NCBI RefSeq assembly: GCF_033110285.1
Contig: NZ_CP136995.1
Location: 1,426,001 to 1,490,000 of the forward strand
Direction of reading: 5' to 3'
DNA from: Ottowia sp. SB7-C50
Lineage (GTDB): Bacteria > Pseudomonadota > Gammaproteobacteria > Burkholderiales > Burkholderiaceae_C
Length of the DNA: 64,000 nucleotides
Shown in pieces: positions 10,161 to 18,702 of the stretch. A program made the translations under genes and the position numbers. Positions within the stretch are counted from its first letter, which is position 1; every line of letters starts with the position of its first letter. The notes below the pieces were generated by a model. That model made no database searches. It was not told the DNA's origin and saw only the letters and a program-made list of their open reading frames with translations.

Positions 10161-11804
10161 ATGGCCAGCATTTTCGACACCGACCTGCCGCGCACCGAAG
10201 CCAACTTTGCCCCGTTCACGCCGCTGGCCTTCATCCAGCGCACGGCCGAGGTCTACCCCGACAAGCTGGCCATCGTGCACGGCGACCTGCGCCAGAGCTG
10301 GGGCCAGACCTACGCGCGCTGCCGTCAGCTGGCCAGCGCGCTCACAAAGGCCGGCATTGGCAAGAACGACACCGTGGCCGTGATGCTGCCCAACACGCCG
10401 CCGATGGTGGAGGCGCACTTTGGCGTACCCATGGCGGGCGCGGTGCTGAACACGCTCAACACCCGGCTCGACCCTGAGGCCGTGGCCTTCATGCTGGACC
10501 ACGGCGAGGCCAAGGCCATCATCGTCGACCCGGAATTCGCCAGCATCGTCAAGAAGGCGCTGGCGCTGCGCGAATCCAAGGCGCCGCTGCTCGTCATCGA
10601 CGTCGAGGACGTGCTGTACGGCGAGGGCCAGAAGATCGGCAGCACCACCTACGAAGCCTTCGTGGCGCAGGGCGACCCGAAATTTGACTGGAAATACCCC
10701 GCCGACGAGTGGGACGCCATCGCGCTCAACTACACCTCCGGCACCACCGGCAACCCCAAGGGCGTCGTCTACCACCACCGCGGCGCGGCCACCAACGCGG
10801 TCAGCAACATTCTTGAATGGGACCTGCCCAAGCATGCGGTGTACCTGTGGACGCTGCCCATGTTTCACTGCAACGGCTGGTGCTTTCCGTGGACGGTGGC
10901 GGCGCGCGCGGCGGTCAACGTGTGCCTGCGCCGCGTGGAGGCCAAGGCGATCTTCGACGCCATCCGCCAGCACGGCGTCACGCACTACTGCGGCGCGCCC
11001 ATCGTGCACGGCCTGCTGGTCAATGCGCCCGACGACATGAAGCAGGGCGTGCCGGAGGGCGTGAAATGCATGGTGGCCGGCGCCGCGCCGCCGGCGTCGA
11101 TGATCGAGGGCATGGAAAAGATGGGCTTCGATCTGACCCACGTCTACGGCCTGACCGAGGTCTATGGCCCCGCCACCGTGTGCGCCAAGCACGACGCGTG
11201 GGACGAACTGGACATCGGCGAGCGTGCGCGCCTGAACGCGCGCCAGGGCGTGCGCTACCACCTGCAGCGCGACGCGCGCGTGCTCGACCCCGTGACCATG
11301 CAGCCCGTGCCGTGGGACGGCGAGACCATGGGCGAGATCATGTTCCGCGGCAACATCGCCATGAAGGGCTACCTGAAGAACCCCAAGGCGACGGAAGAGG
11401 CGTTTGCCGGTGGCTGGTTCCACAGCGGCGACCTGGCGGTGCAATACCCCGACGGCTACATCAAGATCAAGGACCGCAGCAAGGACATCATCATCTCGGG
11501 TGGCGAGAACATCTCATCCATCGAAGTCGAAGACGTGCTGTACCGCCACCCCGCCGTGCTGGCCGCCGCCGTGGTGGCCAAGCCCGACGACAAGTGGGGC
11601 GAGACGCCCTGCGCCTTCCTGGAACTGAAGGCCGGCGCCGAGGTGACCAGGGAAGACATCGACGCCCATTGCAAGCAGCACCTGGCTGGCTTCAAGGTGC
11701 CGCGCTTCATCGTGTTCGGCGAGCTGCCCAAGACCAGCACCGGCAAGATCCAGAAGTTCGAGCTGCGCAAGCAGGCGGGGTCGGCGACGGCAATTGATGT
11801 ATGA
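10161..11804 (+). CDS. Acyl-CoA synthetase (AMP-forming), DmdB/fatty-acyl ligase type
   Basis: Activates a carboxylic acid to its CoA thioester through an acyl-adenylate. The 547-residue protein has the P-loop-like YTSGTTGNPKG near 191-201, the adenine motif VYGLTEVYGP near 330, the hinge GWFHSGDLAV near 417 followed by KDRSKDIIISGGENIS, and the catalytic lysine in PKTSTGKIQK near 528. The overall pattern (LYWTLPMFHCNGW-type segment) resembles 3-methylmercaptopropionyl-CoA ligases and medium-chain ligases; substrate is uncertain. Divergent from dnaG; ATG preceded by ggagacacgtc. Confidence 0.9.
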   Translation: MASIFDTDLPRTEANFAPFTPLAFIQRTAEVYPDKLAIVHGDLRQSWGQTYARCRQLASALTKAGIGKNDTVAVMLPNTPPMVEAHFGVPMAGAVLNTLNTRLDPEAVAFMLDHGEAKAIIVDPEFASIVKKALALRESKAPLLVIDVEDVLYGEGQKIGSTTYEAFVAQGDPKFDWKYPADEWDAIALNYTSGTTGNPKGVVYHHRGAATNAVSNILEWDLPKHAVYLWTLPMFHCNGWCFPWTVAARAAVNVCLRRVEAKAIFDAIRQHGVTHYCGAPIVHGLLVNAPDDMKQGVPEGVKCMVAGAAPPASMIEGMEKMGFDLTHVYGLTEVYGPATVCAKHDAWDELDIGERARLNARQGVRYHLQRDARVLDPVTMQPVPWDGETMGEIMFRGNIAMKGYLKNPKATEEAFAGGWFHSGDLAVQYPDGYIKIKDRSKDIIISGGENISSIEVEDVLYRHPAVLAAAVVAKPDDKWGETPCAFLELKAGAEVTREDIDAHCKQHLAGFKVPRFIVFGELPKTSTGKIQKFELRKQAGSATAIDV

Positions 11805-11839
11805 ATGGCGCCGCTGCGCTGATTTGACCTGGGTTTTAT

Positions 11840-11870
11840 GCTATCAATAAACTAGCAAATTAAGCTAGCC
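11840..11870. repeat. Family A inverted repeat, copy 2
   Basis: gctatcaataaactagc at 11840-11856, with a second gctagc at 11864-11869. The LysR stop codon (TAG, minus strand at 11867-11865) lies inside the repeat. Confidence 0.7.
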
Positions 11871-12776
11871 GCCCGGAAAAAGCGCCGCGACGCGGCTGCG
11901 CAGCCAGCGCTGCGCCGGGTCGTGCTCGAAGCGACGGCTCCAGTGCATGGCGACGCTGAGCTCGCGCATCGGCAGGACCGGGTCGAACAGCGCGAATTGA
12001 CGTTGGGGCGCAATGCCGACGGCAATGGAGCGCGGCATCAGCACCGCCAGGTCGGTCGTCTGCACCGTCATGGGCAGCGAGAGAAAGTTGGCCGCCGTCA
12101 GCCGCACGCGATCCTGCAGGCCAAGCAGGTTCAGGATGCGCAGCGTGTCGGCGTGTGAGCGCACCGTGGCAAATTCCAGTTCGCCCAGCGCGTCGTGGCC
12201 TGGCGCTGTCCTGCTGCGTCGCCAGCGGCGCGCCACCGGGTGGTCGTGTCGCAGCATCACCACGTACACATCGGTCAGCAGCGCGCGGGTCGACGTGTCG
12301 GTCACCTCGCGCAGATAGCCGATCGCCAGGTCGATGCGGCCGGCATGCAACGCTGGCGCAATCTCGGCCTGCGGCAGCGGCGCGGTTTCTATTCGGGTGA
12401 ACGGCGCCTCGTGCCGCAGCAGGGCCATCAACGCAGGCAGAAAGCGCGCTTCGCCGATGTCCGACAGATGCAACCGGAACACGCGGCGCGATTGTTGCGG
12501 CACGAACGCGTCGGCCGGTGCCTGCAGCGCGCTTTCAAGCAGCGACAGCGCGGACTGGATCGCCGCGGCCAACTGGTCCGCGCGGGGCGTGGGCTGCACG
12601 CCGCCGGGCGCTCGGTGAAACAGGGCGTCGCCCAATTGCCGGCGCAGCCGGCCCAGGCCCTGGCTCGCGGCGGGCTGCGACAGTCCCAGTTCCTCGGCGG
12701 CCTGGCTCACGTTGCGGCGGCGCCAGATGGCGTCGAACAAGCGCAGCAGATTGAGGTCGATCGATTCGATATTCAT
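11865..12776 (-). CDS. LysR-family transcriptional regulator
   Basis: 303-residue LysR regulator: N-terminal winged helix-turn-helix (NLLRLFDAIWRRRNVSQAAE, then LGLSQPAASQGLGRLRRQLG) at about 8-55, followed by a two-lobed effector domain. The first domain pattern (SIDLNLLRLFDAI) is that of the NodD/PcaQ-like subgroup. Divergently placed 83 bases from the two-subunit indolepyruvate oxidoreductase, which is its most likely target, probably with an aromatic acid as effector; this is inference from position. Its stop codon lies in a dispersed repeat. Confidence 0.92.
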   Translation of the reverse strand: MNIESIDLNLLRLFDAIWRRRNVSQAAEELGLSQPAASQGLGRLRRQLGDALFHRAPGGVQPTPRADQLAAAIQSALSLLESALQAPADAFVPQQSRRVFRLHLSDIGEARFLPALMALLRHEAPFTRIETAPLPQAEIAPALHAGRIDLAIGYLREVTDTSTRALLTDVYVVMLRHDHPVARRWRRSRTAPGHDALGELEFATVRSHADTLRILNLLGLQDRVRLTAANFLSLPMTVQTTDLAVLMPRSIAVGIAPQRQFALFDPVLPMRELSVAMHWSRRFEHDPAQRWLRSRVAALFPGG

Positions 12777-12859
12777 TCAGTGCATGTCATTTATCAGTTT
12801 CATTGTATTGATGGATGTCGCACCGCGGCCGACACTGCGTGCCAGGAGACAACATACGC
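12777..12859. promoter_or_regulatory. Divergent control region, LysR / oxidoreductase
   Basis: The 83-base gap is AT-richer than its surroundings and contains an interrupted inverted repeat, ATCA (12793-12796) and TGAT (12809-12812), a possible LysR-type site. Shine-Dalgarno caggagac at 12844-12851 serves the plus-strand gene. Promoter elements are not clear. Confidence 0.35.
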
Positions 12860-15025
12860 ATGGAAGTTTCATTCGCGCACGAGATCGAATCGCTGCGACT
12901 GGGCGCGGGCGACACGTTTCATGGCGAGGGCATCCTGGCCATCACCAAGGGGCTGCTGCAATCGGGCGTGGCCTACGTGGGCGGCTACCAGGGCGCGCCG
13001 GTGTCGCACCTGATGGATGTGCTGGTGCAGGCGAAGGGGCTGATGGGCGAGCTGGGCGTGCATGTGGAAGCGTGCTCCAACGAAGCCTCGGCCGCCGCCA
13101 TGCTGGGCGCGTCCATCCACTATCCGCTGCGCGGCGCTGTGACGTGGAAAAGCATCGTGGGCACCAATGTGGCGGCCGATGCGCTGTCCAACCTGTCGTC
13201 GCCCGGCGTCACGGGTGGCGTGCTGATCGTCGTGGGCGAAGACTACGGCGAAGGCGCCAGCGTGATCCAGGAGCGCACCCACGCCTACGCCATCAAGTCC
13301 GGGATGATCCTGCTCGACCCGCGGCCCGACCTGGCGCAGATGGTCGACATGGTGGAGCATGGCTTTGCCCTAAGCGAAGCCAGCAACATGCCCGCCATGA
13401 TGGAGCTGCGCATCCGCGCCTGCCACGTGCGCGGCAGCTTCACGGCGCGCGACAACCGCGCGCCAGCCATCTCCACCCGTGCGCTGATGGAAGACCCGGC
13501 GGGCTTCAGCTACGAAAAGCTCGCGCACCCGCCCGTCACCTTCCGGCACGAGAAGCTCAAGTACGACGAGCGCATTCCGGCCGCGCGCCGCTACATCGTG
13601 CAGCACGGTTTGAACGAACTGCACGCGGCGCAAAAGGGCGATCTGGGCCTGATTGTGCAGGGTGGCCTGTACAACACGCTGGTGCGCGCGCTGCAGCAGT
13701 TCGGCCTGGCCGATGCGTTTGGCGAACTGGCCGTGCCCACGCTGGTGCTCAACGTGACCAGCCCGTTGGTGCCGCAGCAGATCACCGACTTCTGTGCGGG
13801 AAAGCGCGCCGTTCTGGTGCTGGAAGAAGGCCAGCCCGAATACATCGAGCAGGAAATTGCCACGCTGCTGCGCCGGCAGGACATCCAGACGCCGCTGGCC
13901 GGCAAGGACGTGCTGCCCATGGGCGGCGAATACACGGTGGAAGTGATGGCCGCGGGCCTGGCCAAGTGGCTGACCAAGGTGGCGCCTGACGTCGATACGC
14001 AGGCCGTGGCCGACTGGCTGGCCGCCAACCAGCAGCGCCGCGCCGACGTGGCCAAGGCGCTGCCCGAGCCGCTGCCGGCGCGCCCGCCGGGCTTTTGCAT
14101 TGGCTGCCCGGAGCGGCCGGTGTTCAGCGCGCTCAAGCTGGCGCAGCAGACGGTGGGGCCGGTGCACGTGTCGGCCGACATTGGCTGCCACTCATTCGGC
14201 ACCTTCGAGCCCTTCAACACCGGCCACACCATCCTGGGCTTTGGCATGAGCCTGGCCAGCCGCGCGGGCGTGTCGCCGCACATGAACCGGCGCGTGCTGG
14301 CCATCATGGGCGACGGCGGCTTCTGGCACAACGGCATCGTCACCGGCGTGCAGGCCGCGCTGCTAAATGGCGACGACGCCGTGCTGCTGATTTTCAAGAA
14401 CGGCTACACCTCGGCCACGGGCACGCAGGACATCATCTCCACGCCCAGCGAAGACGCCAAGTTCAACGCCGACGACAAGGGCCAGAGCCTGGTGCACACC
14501 AACCAGACCATCGAGAACGCTTTGCAAGGCCTGGGCGTGAAGTGGCTGCGCGTGGTCAACAGCTACAAGGTGGCCGAGATGCGCGCCACGCTGGAAGAAG
14601 CTTTCACCAGCCCCTTCCACGGCCTGAAGGTGGTGATTGCCGAAGGCGAATGCCAGCTCGAACGCCAGCGCCGGTTGAAGCCGTGGGTGGCCAGCCTGCT
14701 CAAGAAAAAAGAGCGCATAGTGCGCGTGAAATATGGGGTGGACGAGGATGTGTGCACAGGCGACCACGCCTGCATTCGCGTCTCGGCCTGTCCCACGCTG
14801 ACGCTCAAGGACAACCCCGACCCGCTCAAGGTCGACCCGGTGGCGACCGTGATCGACGGGTGCGTGGGCTGCGGCCTGTGCGGCGAAAACGCGCACGCCG
14901 CCACGCTGTGCCCCAGCTTCTACCGCGCCGAGGTGGTGCAGAACCCGCGCTGGCACGAGCGGCTGCTGCACGGCCTGCGCGGCGCGCTGGTGCGTGCGTT
15001 GCAGCCAGCAGAGGTGCGCGCATGA
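12860..15025 (+). CDS. Indolepyruvate ferredoxin oxidoreductase alpha subunit (TPP and Fe-S)
   Basis: Large subunit of a two-subunit arylpyruvate:ferredoxin oxidoreductase. The ATG at 12860 has aggagac upstream and gives 721 residues. The N-terminal pyrimidine domain has YVGGYQGAPVSHL near 34-46; the TPP domain has CIGCPERP near 412, IGCHSFG near 440 and GDGGFWHNGI near 483. The C-terminus carries two ferredoxin-like Cys clusters (CTGDHACIRVSACP and CVGCGLCGENAHAATLCP), expected to bind two 4Fe-4S clusters. Stop overlaps the beta-subunit start (ATGA), so the two are translationally coupled. Differs from the fused enzyme at the left edge. Confidence 0.92.
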   Translation: MEVSFAHEIESLRLGAGDTFHGEGILAITKGLLQSGVAYVGGYQGAPVSHLMDVLVQAKGLMGELGVHVEACSNEASAAAMLGASIHYPLRGAVTWKSIVGTNVAADALSNLSSPGVTGGVLIVVGEDYGEGASVIQERTHAYAIKSGMILLDPRPDLAQMVDMVEHGFALSEASNMPAMMELRIRACHVRGSFTARDNRAPAISTRALMEDPAGFSYEKLAHPPVTFRHEKLKYDERIPAARRYIVQHGLNELHAAQKGDLGLIVQGGLYNTLVRALQQFGLADAFGELAVPTLVLNVTSPLVPQQITDFCAGKRAVLVLEEGQPEYIEQEIATLLRRQDIQTPLAGKDVLPMGGEYTVEVMAAGLAKWLTKVAPDVDTQAVADWLAANQQRRADVAKALPEPLPARPPGFCIGCPERPVFSALKLAQQTVGPVHVSADIGCHSFGTFEPFNTGHTILGFGMSLASRAGVSPHMNRRVLAIMGDGGFWHNGIVTGVQAALLNGDDAVLLIFKNGYTSATGTQDIISTPSEDAKFNADDKGQSLVHTNQTIENALQGLGVKWLRVVNSYKVAEMRATLEEAFTSPFHGLKVVIAEGECQLERQRRLKPWVASLLKKKERIVRVKYGVDEDVCTGDHACIRVSACPTLTLKDNPDPLKVDPVATVIDGCVGCGLCGENAHAATLCPSFYRAEVVQNPRWHERLLHGLRGALVRALQPAEVRA

Positions 15026-16623
15026 CGACCCAACCCATCACGGTGTTGCTGTGCGCACTGGGCGGCGAGGGCGGCGGCGTGCTGGCCGAATGGCTCACGG
15101 CCGTGGCACGCCAGGCCGGCTACCCGGCGCAGGCCACGTCGATTCCCGGCGTGGCGCAGCGCACGGGTGCCACCACTTATTACCTGGAGTTCTGGCCCCA
15201 GTTGCACAGCGAACTGGGCGGCCGGCGCCCGGTGTTCGGCCTGACGCCGCTGCCCGGCAAGCTGGACCTGCTGGTGTCGAGCGAGTTGCTGGAAACAGTG
15301 CGCCAGATCGGCAACGGCATGAGCGCGGCCAACCGTACCACGGTGATCGCCTCCACCGCGCGCGCACTCACCACGGCCGAGCGCATGGAACTGGGCGACG
15401 GCCGCTGGGACGATGCGCAACTGGCGGCCATCATCCAGTCCCACGCGCAGCGCCACCACATCCTGGACATGGCGGCGCTCACGCGCGAGGCCGCCACGGT
15501 GGTCAGCAGCGTGATGCTGGGCTGCGTGGCGGCCAGCGGCGTGCTGCCCTTCATGCGCGTCGACTACGAAGCCGTGGTGGGCGCGGGCGGCGCCAGCGCT
15601 CAGGCCAGCCTGCGTGGCTTTGCACTTGGGTATGCGGCGGTGGAGCAACAGCGGGCGCGGGTTGATTCGGTGCGTGATTTGCTATCAACAAAAGAGCTGT
15701 CCGGCCAAGCTGGTAGAGCGCCCGCGCCCGCTGAGCTTGTTCACCCCATCATCCAGACGTTTCCGCCTGCGTTGCAAGAACGTTTGTCCCAAGGCCTGGC
15801 GCGCGTCACGGAATACCACGACGCCGACTACGGCGCGCTGTACCTGAAGCGCATGCAGTCGCTGTGGACAGCCGAGCAGGCCGCCGGTGGCCACGCGGGC
15901 GATGCCACGCACGAGGCGGCGCGCTGGCTGGCGCTGTGGATGGCGTTTGACGACATCGTGCGCGTGGCGCAGCTCAAGGCCGTGGCCTCGCGGCGCGAGC
16001 GTGTGCAGCGCGAGGTGAAGGCGGGCGAGGGCGATCTGCTCAAGGTATACGACCACTTCAAGCCCGGCGTGCCCGAGTTCGCCGGCCTGCTGCCCAAGCC
16101 CTGGGCCGATCGGCTGACGCGCTGGGACGCGTCGCGGGTGGCGCGCGGCCAGGCGCCGTGGTCGCGCCCGCTCAAGGTGGGCACGCACACCGTGCTGGGC
16201 ATGGCGGCGCTGCGCGTGCTGGGGTCGTTGAAAGGCATGCGCCAGCGTGGCTCGCGCTGGGCCGAGGAGCAGGCGCTGATCGAGCGCTGGCTGCAGGGCA
16301 TCGAGCGCTCGTTCAAGGCCAGCCCCGCGCTGGGGCTGGAAGTGGCGCGCTGCGGCCGCCTCATCAAGGGCTACGGCACGACCAATGAGCGCGGCAAGGC
16401 CAACCTGCTGCACGTGATCGACCACCTGGCGCTGACCGGCACCGTGGGCGACGCCGCCGCGCGCGCCGCCGCCGTGGCCACCGCGCGTGAAGCCGCGCTG
16501 AAAGACGAAGCCGGCACGCAGCTGGACGCCGCGCTGCGCGCCCACGGCGCCCCCGCGCGGCCGGTGCGCGAGCAACCGATCCGCTGGGTGCGCAAGCCGG
16601 CGGGGCTGAAAGGGCGGGCGTGA
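15022..16623 (+). CDS. Indolepyruvate oxidoreductase beta-subunit family protein (DUF6537-type)
   Basis: Small-subunit partner, 533 residues. The N-terminal 200 residues form the gamma/beta-type 2-oxoacid oxidoreductase domain (LLCALGGEGGGVLAEW near 8-23, then SIPGVAQRTGATTYYLEF), and the C-terminal 300 form a DUF6537-like region as in the fused enzymes. Residues about 219-242 (LSTKELSGQAGRAPAPAELV) are encoded by a dispersed repeat lying between the two domains, an in-frame insertion. Start fixed by the ATGA overlap with the alpha gene; no other start is needed. Confidence 0.9.
   Translation: MTTQPITVLLCALGGEGGGVLAEWLTAVARQAGYPAQATSIPGVAQRTGATTYYLEFWPQLHSELGGRRPVFGLTPLPGKLDLLVSSELLETVRQIGNGMSAANRTTVIASTARALTTAERMELGDGRWDDAQLAAIIQSHAQRHHILDMAALTREAATVVSSVMLGCVAASGVLPFMRVDYEAVVGAGGASAQASLRGFALGYAAVEQQRARVDSVRDLLSTKELSGQAGRAPAPAELVHPIIQTFPPALQERLSQGLARVTEYHDADYGALYLKRMQSLWTAEQAAGGHAGDATHEAARWLALWMAFDDIVRVAQLKAVASRRERVQREVKAGEGDLLKVYDHFKPGVPEFAGLLPKPWADRLTRWDASRVARGQAPWSRPLKVGTHTVLGMAALRVLGSLKGMRQRGSRWAEEQALIERWLQGIERSFKASPALGLEVARCGRLIKGYGTTNERGKANLLHVIDHLALTGTVGDAAARAAAVATAREAALKDEAGTQLDAALRAHGAPARPVREQPIRWVRKPAGLKGRA
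15681..15709. repeat. Family A inverted repeat, copy 3 (inside oxidoreductase beta gene)
   Basis: gctatcaacaaaagagctg followed by tccggccaag, matching the two-part layout of intergenic copies. Translated in frame. A segment at 15730-15741 (gctgagcttgt) further resembles part of the family D repeat and may be a decayed copy. Confidence 0.65.
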
Positions 16624-16691
16624 CGCGCGTGGGCCGAATCCGCTGTGCAGCACATTTTCGGCCGCACGTTGGCGCGCTGTCCTGATTTATT

Positions 16692-16708
16692 GCTCTTGTT
16701 TAAATAGC
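16692..16708. repeat. Family A inverted repeat, copy 4
   Basis: gctcttgtttaaatagc, eight bases before the start of the YdhR-like gene; it may occupy the place of its ribosome-binding site, as no clear Shine-Dalgarno is seen. Confidence 0.6.
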
Positions 16709-16715
16709 AAACCGC

Positions 16716-17048
16716 ATGATCGTCGAACTGGTCGAATTCACGCATCCGCCGGGCAGCACGCGCAGCGCGATCGATGAAGGGGCGCGCGCCACCGTGCCCC
16801 ATTGGCGCGCCAACGCCGACTTGCTGCGCAAGCACTATCTGCTGGGCTCCGATGGTCAGACGGGTGCCGGCATCTACTTCTGGCCGAGCGTGGAAGCCGC
16901 GCAGCGCGCGCACGATGCGGCCTGGATCGCGCAGGCCGAGCGGCGCACCGGGCAGTCGGTGCGCATTCGCCATTTCGAGTTGCTGATGACGCTGAACAAC
17001 CAGGCTGGCAGGTTGACGGAAGGCGCCGCCGGGCCACCGCTGACATGA
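16716..17048 (+). CDS. Small YdhR-like dimeric alpha/beta-barrel protein
   Basis: 110-residue cytoplasmic protein. The pattern (IVELVEFTHPPG at the start, central GIYFWPSVEAAQRAHDAAW, then IRHFELLMTLNNQAG) resembles YdhR-type and related ferredoxin-like-fold monooxygenase domains, but no catalytic residue is diagnostic and function is unknown. Lies between the indolepyruvate oxidoreductase and TRAP genes on the same strand; 92 bases separate it from the former, including a dispersed repeat. Could be a stand-alone accessory gene. Confidence 0.65.
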   Translation: MIVELVEFTHPPGSTRSAIDEGARATVPHWRANADLLRKHYLLGSDGQTGAGIYFWPSVEAAQRAHDAAWIAQAERRTGQSVRIRHFELLMTLNNQAGRLTEGAAGPPLT

Positions 17049-17155
17049 CGCACAGCCACGGGGAAAACACCCTGTCGCTGTAGCCTGCACCCAAGCAAGA
17101 TCAGATGTGTTTATGTATTGACCGCTCAGGTCCATTTCAACCAAGGAGACAAGCC

Positions 17156-18184
17156 ATGAAATTCGTGAACCGCACCGCCCGCGTGGCCGTTGCTGCAGGC
17201 CTGCTGATGGCTGCCGGCGCCGCCGTGGCGCAGGACAAGCCGGTCGAGTTGCGCTTTGCGCATTGGCTGCCGGCCAGCCACCCGCTCGCCAAACTGGGGT
17301 TCGAGCCGTGGGCGAAGTCGGTGGAGGCGGCTTCCAAGGGCAGCATCAAGGTGATGCTGTTCCCGGCCCAGCAACTGGGCAAGGCGGCCGACCACTACGA
17401 CATGGCGCGCGACGGCATCGCCGATCTGACCTGGGCCAACCCGGGCTACCAGGCCGGGCGCTTTCCGCTGTTTGCCGCGGGTGAGCTGCCCTTCCTGATC
17501 GCCAAACCGGGCCCCGGCTCGGCCGCGCTGGACCAGTGGTACCGCGCCTATGCCGGCAAGGAAATGAAGGACGTGAAGTTCTGCCTGGCGCACCTGCACG
17601 TGGGCACCATGCACTCCAAGAAGCCCATCGACAGCCCCGAGCAGCTCAAGGGCATGAAGATCCGCTCGTCCAACGGCACCGCGTCGCAATACATGAGTGC
17701 CGTGGGCGCGACCAACGTCCAGGTGTCGGCGCCCGAGTCGCGCGACGCGCTGGAAAAGGGCGTGGCCGACGCCATCATGTTCCCGTGGCATTCGATCATC
17801 ACTTTCGGCATCGACAAGGCGGTCAAGTACCACACCGACACGCGCATGTATTCGTCCGACTTTGCGTGGACCATGAACCCGGGCTTCTACAACAAGCTCT
17901 CGGCCGCGCAGAAGAAGGTCATTGACGACCACTGCACCAACGAATGGGCCGGCAAGATCGGCGCTGCCTGGGGTGACGATGAGGATTCCGGCCGCGAGAA
18001 GATGATCAAGCTGGGTGGCCACACCATGGTGCCCGTGTCGCCCGCGCAGCTGGCGGCGTGGCAGAAGTCGGCCGAGCCGGTCTACACGCAATGGGCGGCC
18101 GATGTGACCAAGGCAGGCACCGATGCCAAGAAGGCGCTCGATGACCTGCGCAAGGAGCTGGCAACCCGCAAGGGTGGCCATTGA
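17156..18184 (+). CDS. TRAP transporter periplasmic solute-binding protein (DctP family)
   Basis: Periplasmic substrate-binding subunit of a tripartite ATP-independent transporter, probably for an organic acid. The ATG at 17156 with aaggagac gives 342 residues, starting with a Sec signal peptide (MKFVNRTARVAVAAGLLMA, cleavage after AVAQ or nearby). The mature part has the DctP fold signature LRFAHWLPASHP at its start and MKIRSSNGTASQYMSAVGAT mid-protein. Stop overlaps the next start by one base (TGATG). The substrate cannot be told; proximity to the arylpyruvate enzyme suggests, weakly, an aromatic acid. Confidence 0.93.
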   Translation: MKFVNRTARVAVAAGLLMAAGAAVAQDKPVELRFAHWLPASHPLAKLGFEPWAKSVEAASKGSIKVMLFPAQQLGKAADHYDMARDGIADLTWANPGYQAGRFPLFAAGELPFLIAKPGPGSAALDQWYRAYAGKEMKDVKFCLAHLHVGTMHSKKPIDSPEQLKGMKIRSSNGTASQYMSAVGATNVQVSAPESRDALEKGVADAIMFPWHSIITFGIDKAVKYHTDTRMYSSDFAWTMNPGFYNKLSAAQKKVIDDHCTNEWAGKIGAAWGDDEDSGREKMIKLGGHTMVPVSPAQLAAWQKSAEPVYTQWAADVTKAGTDAKKALDDLRKELATRKGGH

Positions 18185-18702
18185 TGCGCCAAGGCATGGG
18201 CCGGCGCCTGCTCGTCGTCACCGAAGTGGTGGCGGCGGTGTTCCTGCTGCTGATCGCGCTGCTGACGGCCGCCAACGTGATGCTGCGCGACTTCGGCGGC
18301 CCGTCGCTGCCCGACTGGTATGACGGCTCGCGCATGTTGCAGGGCATCGCGCTGTTCTGGGGTATCGCGCTGACGACCTATTACGGCAGCCACATCTGTG
18401 TCGACATGCTGTGGGAATACCTGCATCAGCGCGGCCGGCGGGCGCTGGATGTGCTGGCGACTTCGCTGACGGCGGCGTTCCTGATTCCCACCGCGTGGAT
18501 GGTGTGGGAGAAGGTGGCGAGTACCGGCACGCAGGGCACCAACGACCTGCGCCTGCCGCTGGTGTGGTTCTATGCCGCGGCGGCGCTGGGCATGACGGTG
18601 GCCGCCGTGTTGTGCGTGGCGCGCCTGGCCCTGCTGGCACGCGGGCACGCGCCGAGTATGGCCGACGCTGCTGCACTGCCTGAGCACGAAGGACGCGTAT
18701 GA
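18184..18702 (+). CDS. TRAP transporter small permease (DctQ family)
   Basis: 172-residue membrane protein with four hydrophobic segments (about 10-35, 50-72, 88-108, 125-150), the usual DctQ size and topology. It links the binding protein and the large permease. The ATG at 18184 is chosen because it overlaps the preceding stop; an in-frame TTG one codon earlier is less likely. Ends in an ATGA overlap with dctM. Confidence 0.9.
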   Translation: MRQGMGRRLLVVTEVVAAVFLLLIALLTAANVMLRDFGGPSLPDWYDGSRMLQGIALFWGIALTTYYGSHICVDMLWEYLHQRGRRALDVLATSLTAAFLIPTAWMVWEKVASTGTQGTNDLRLPLVWFYAAAALGMTVAAVLCVARLALLARGHAPSMADAAALPEHEGRV

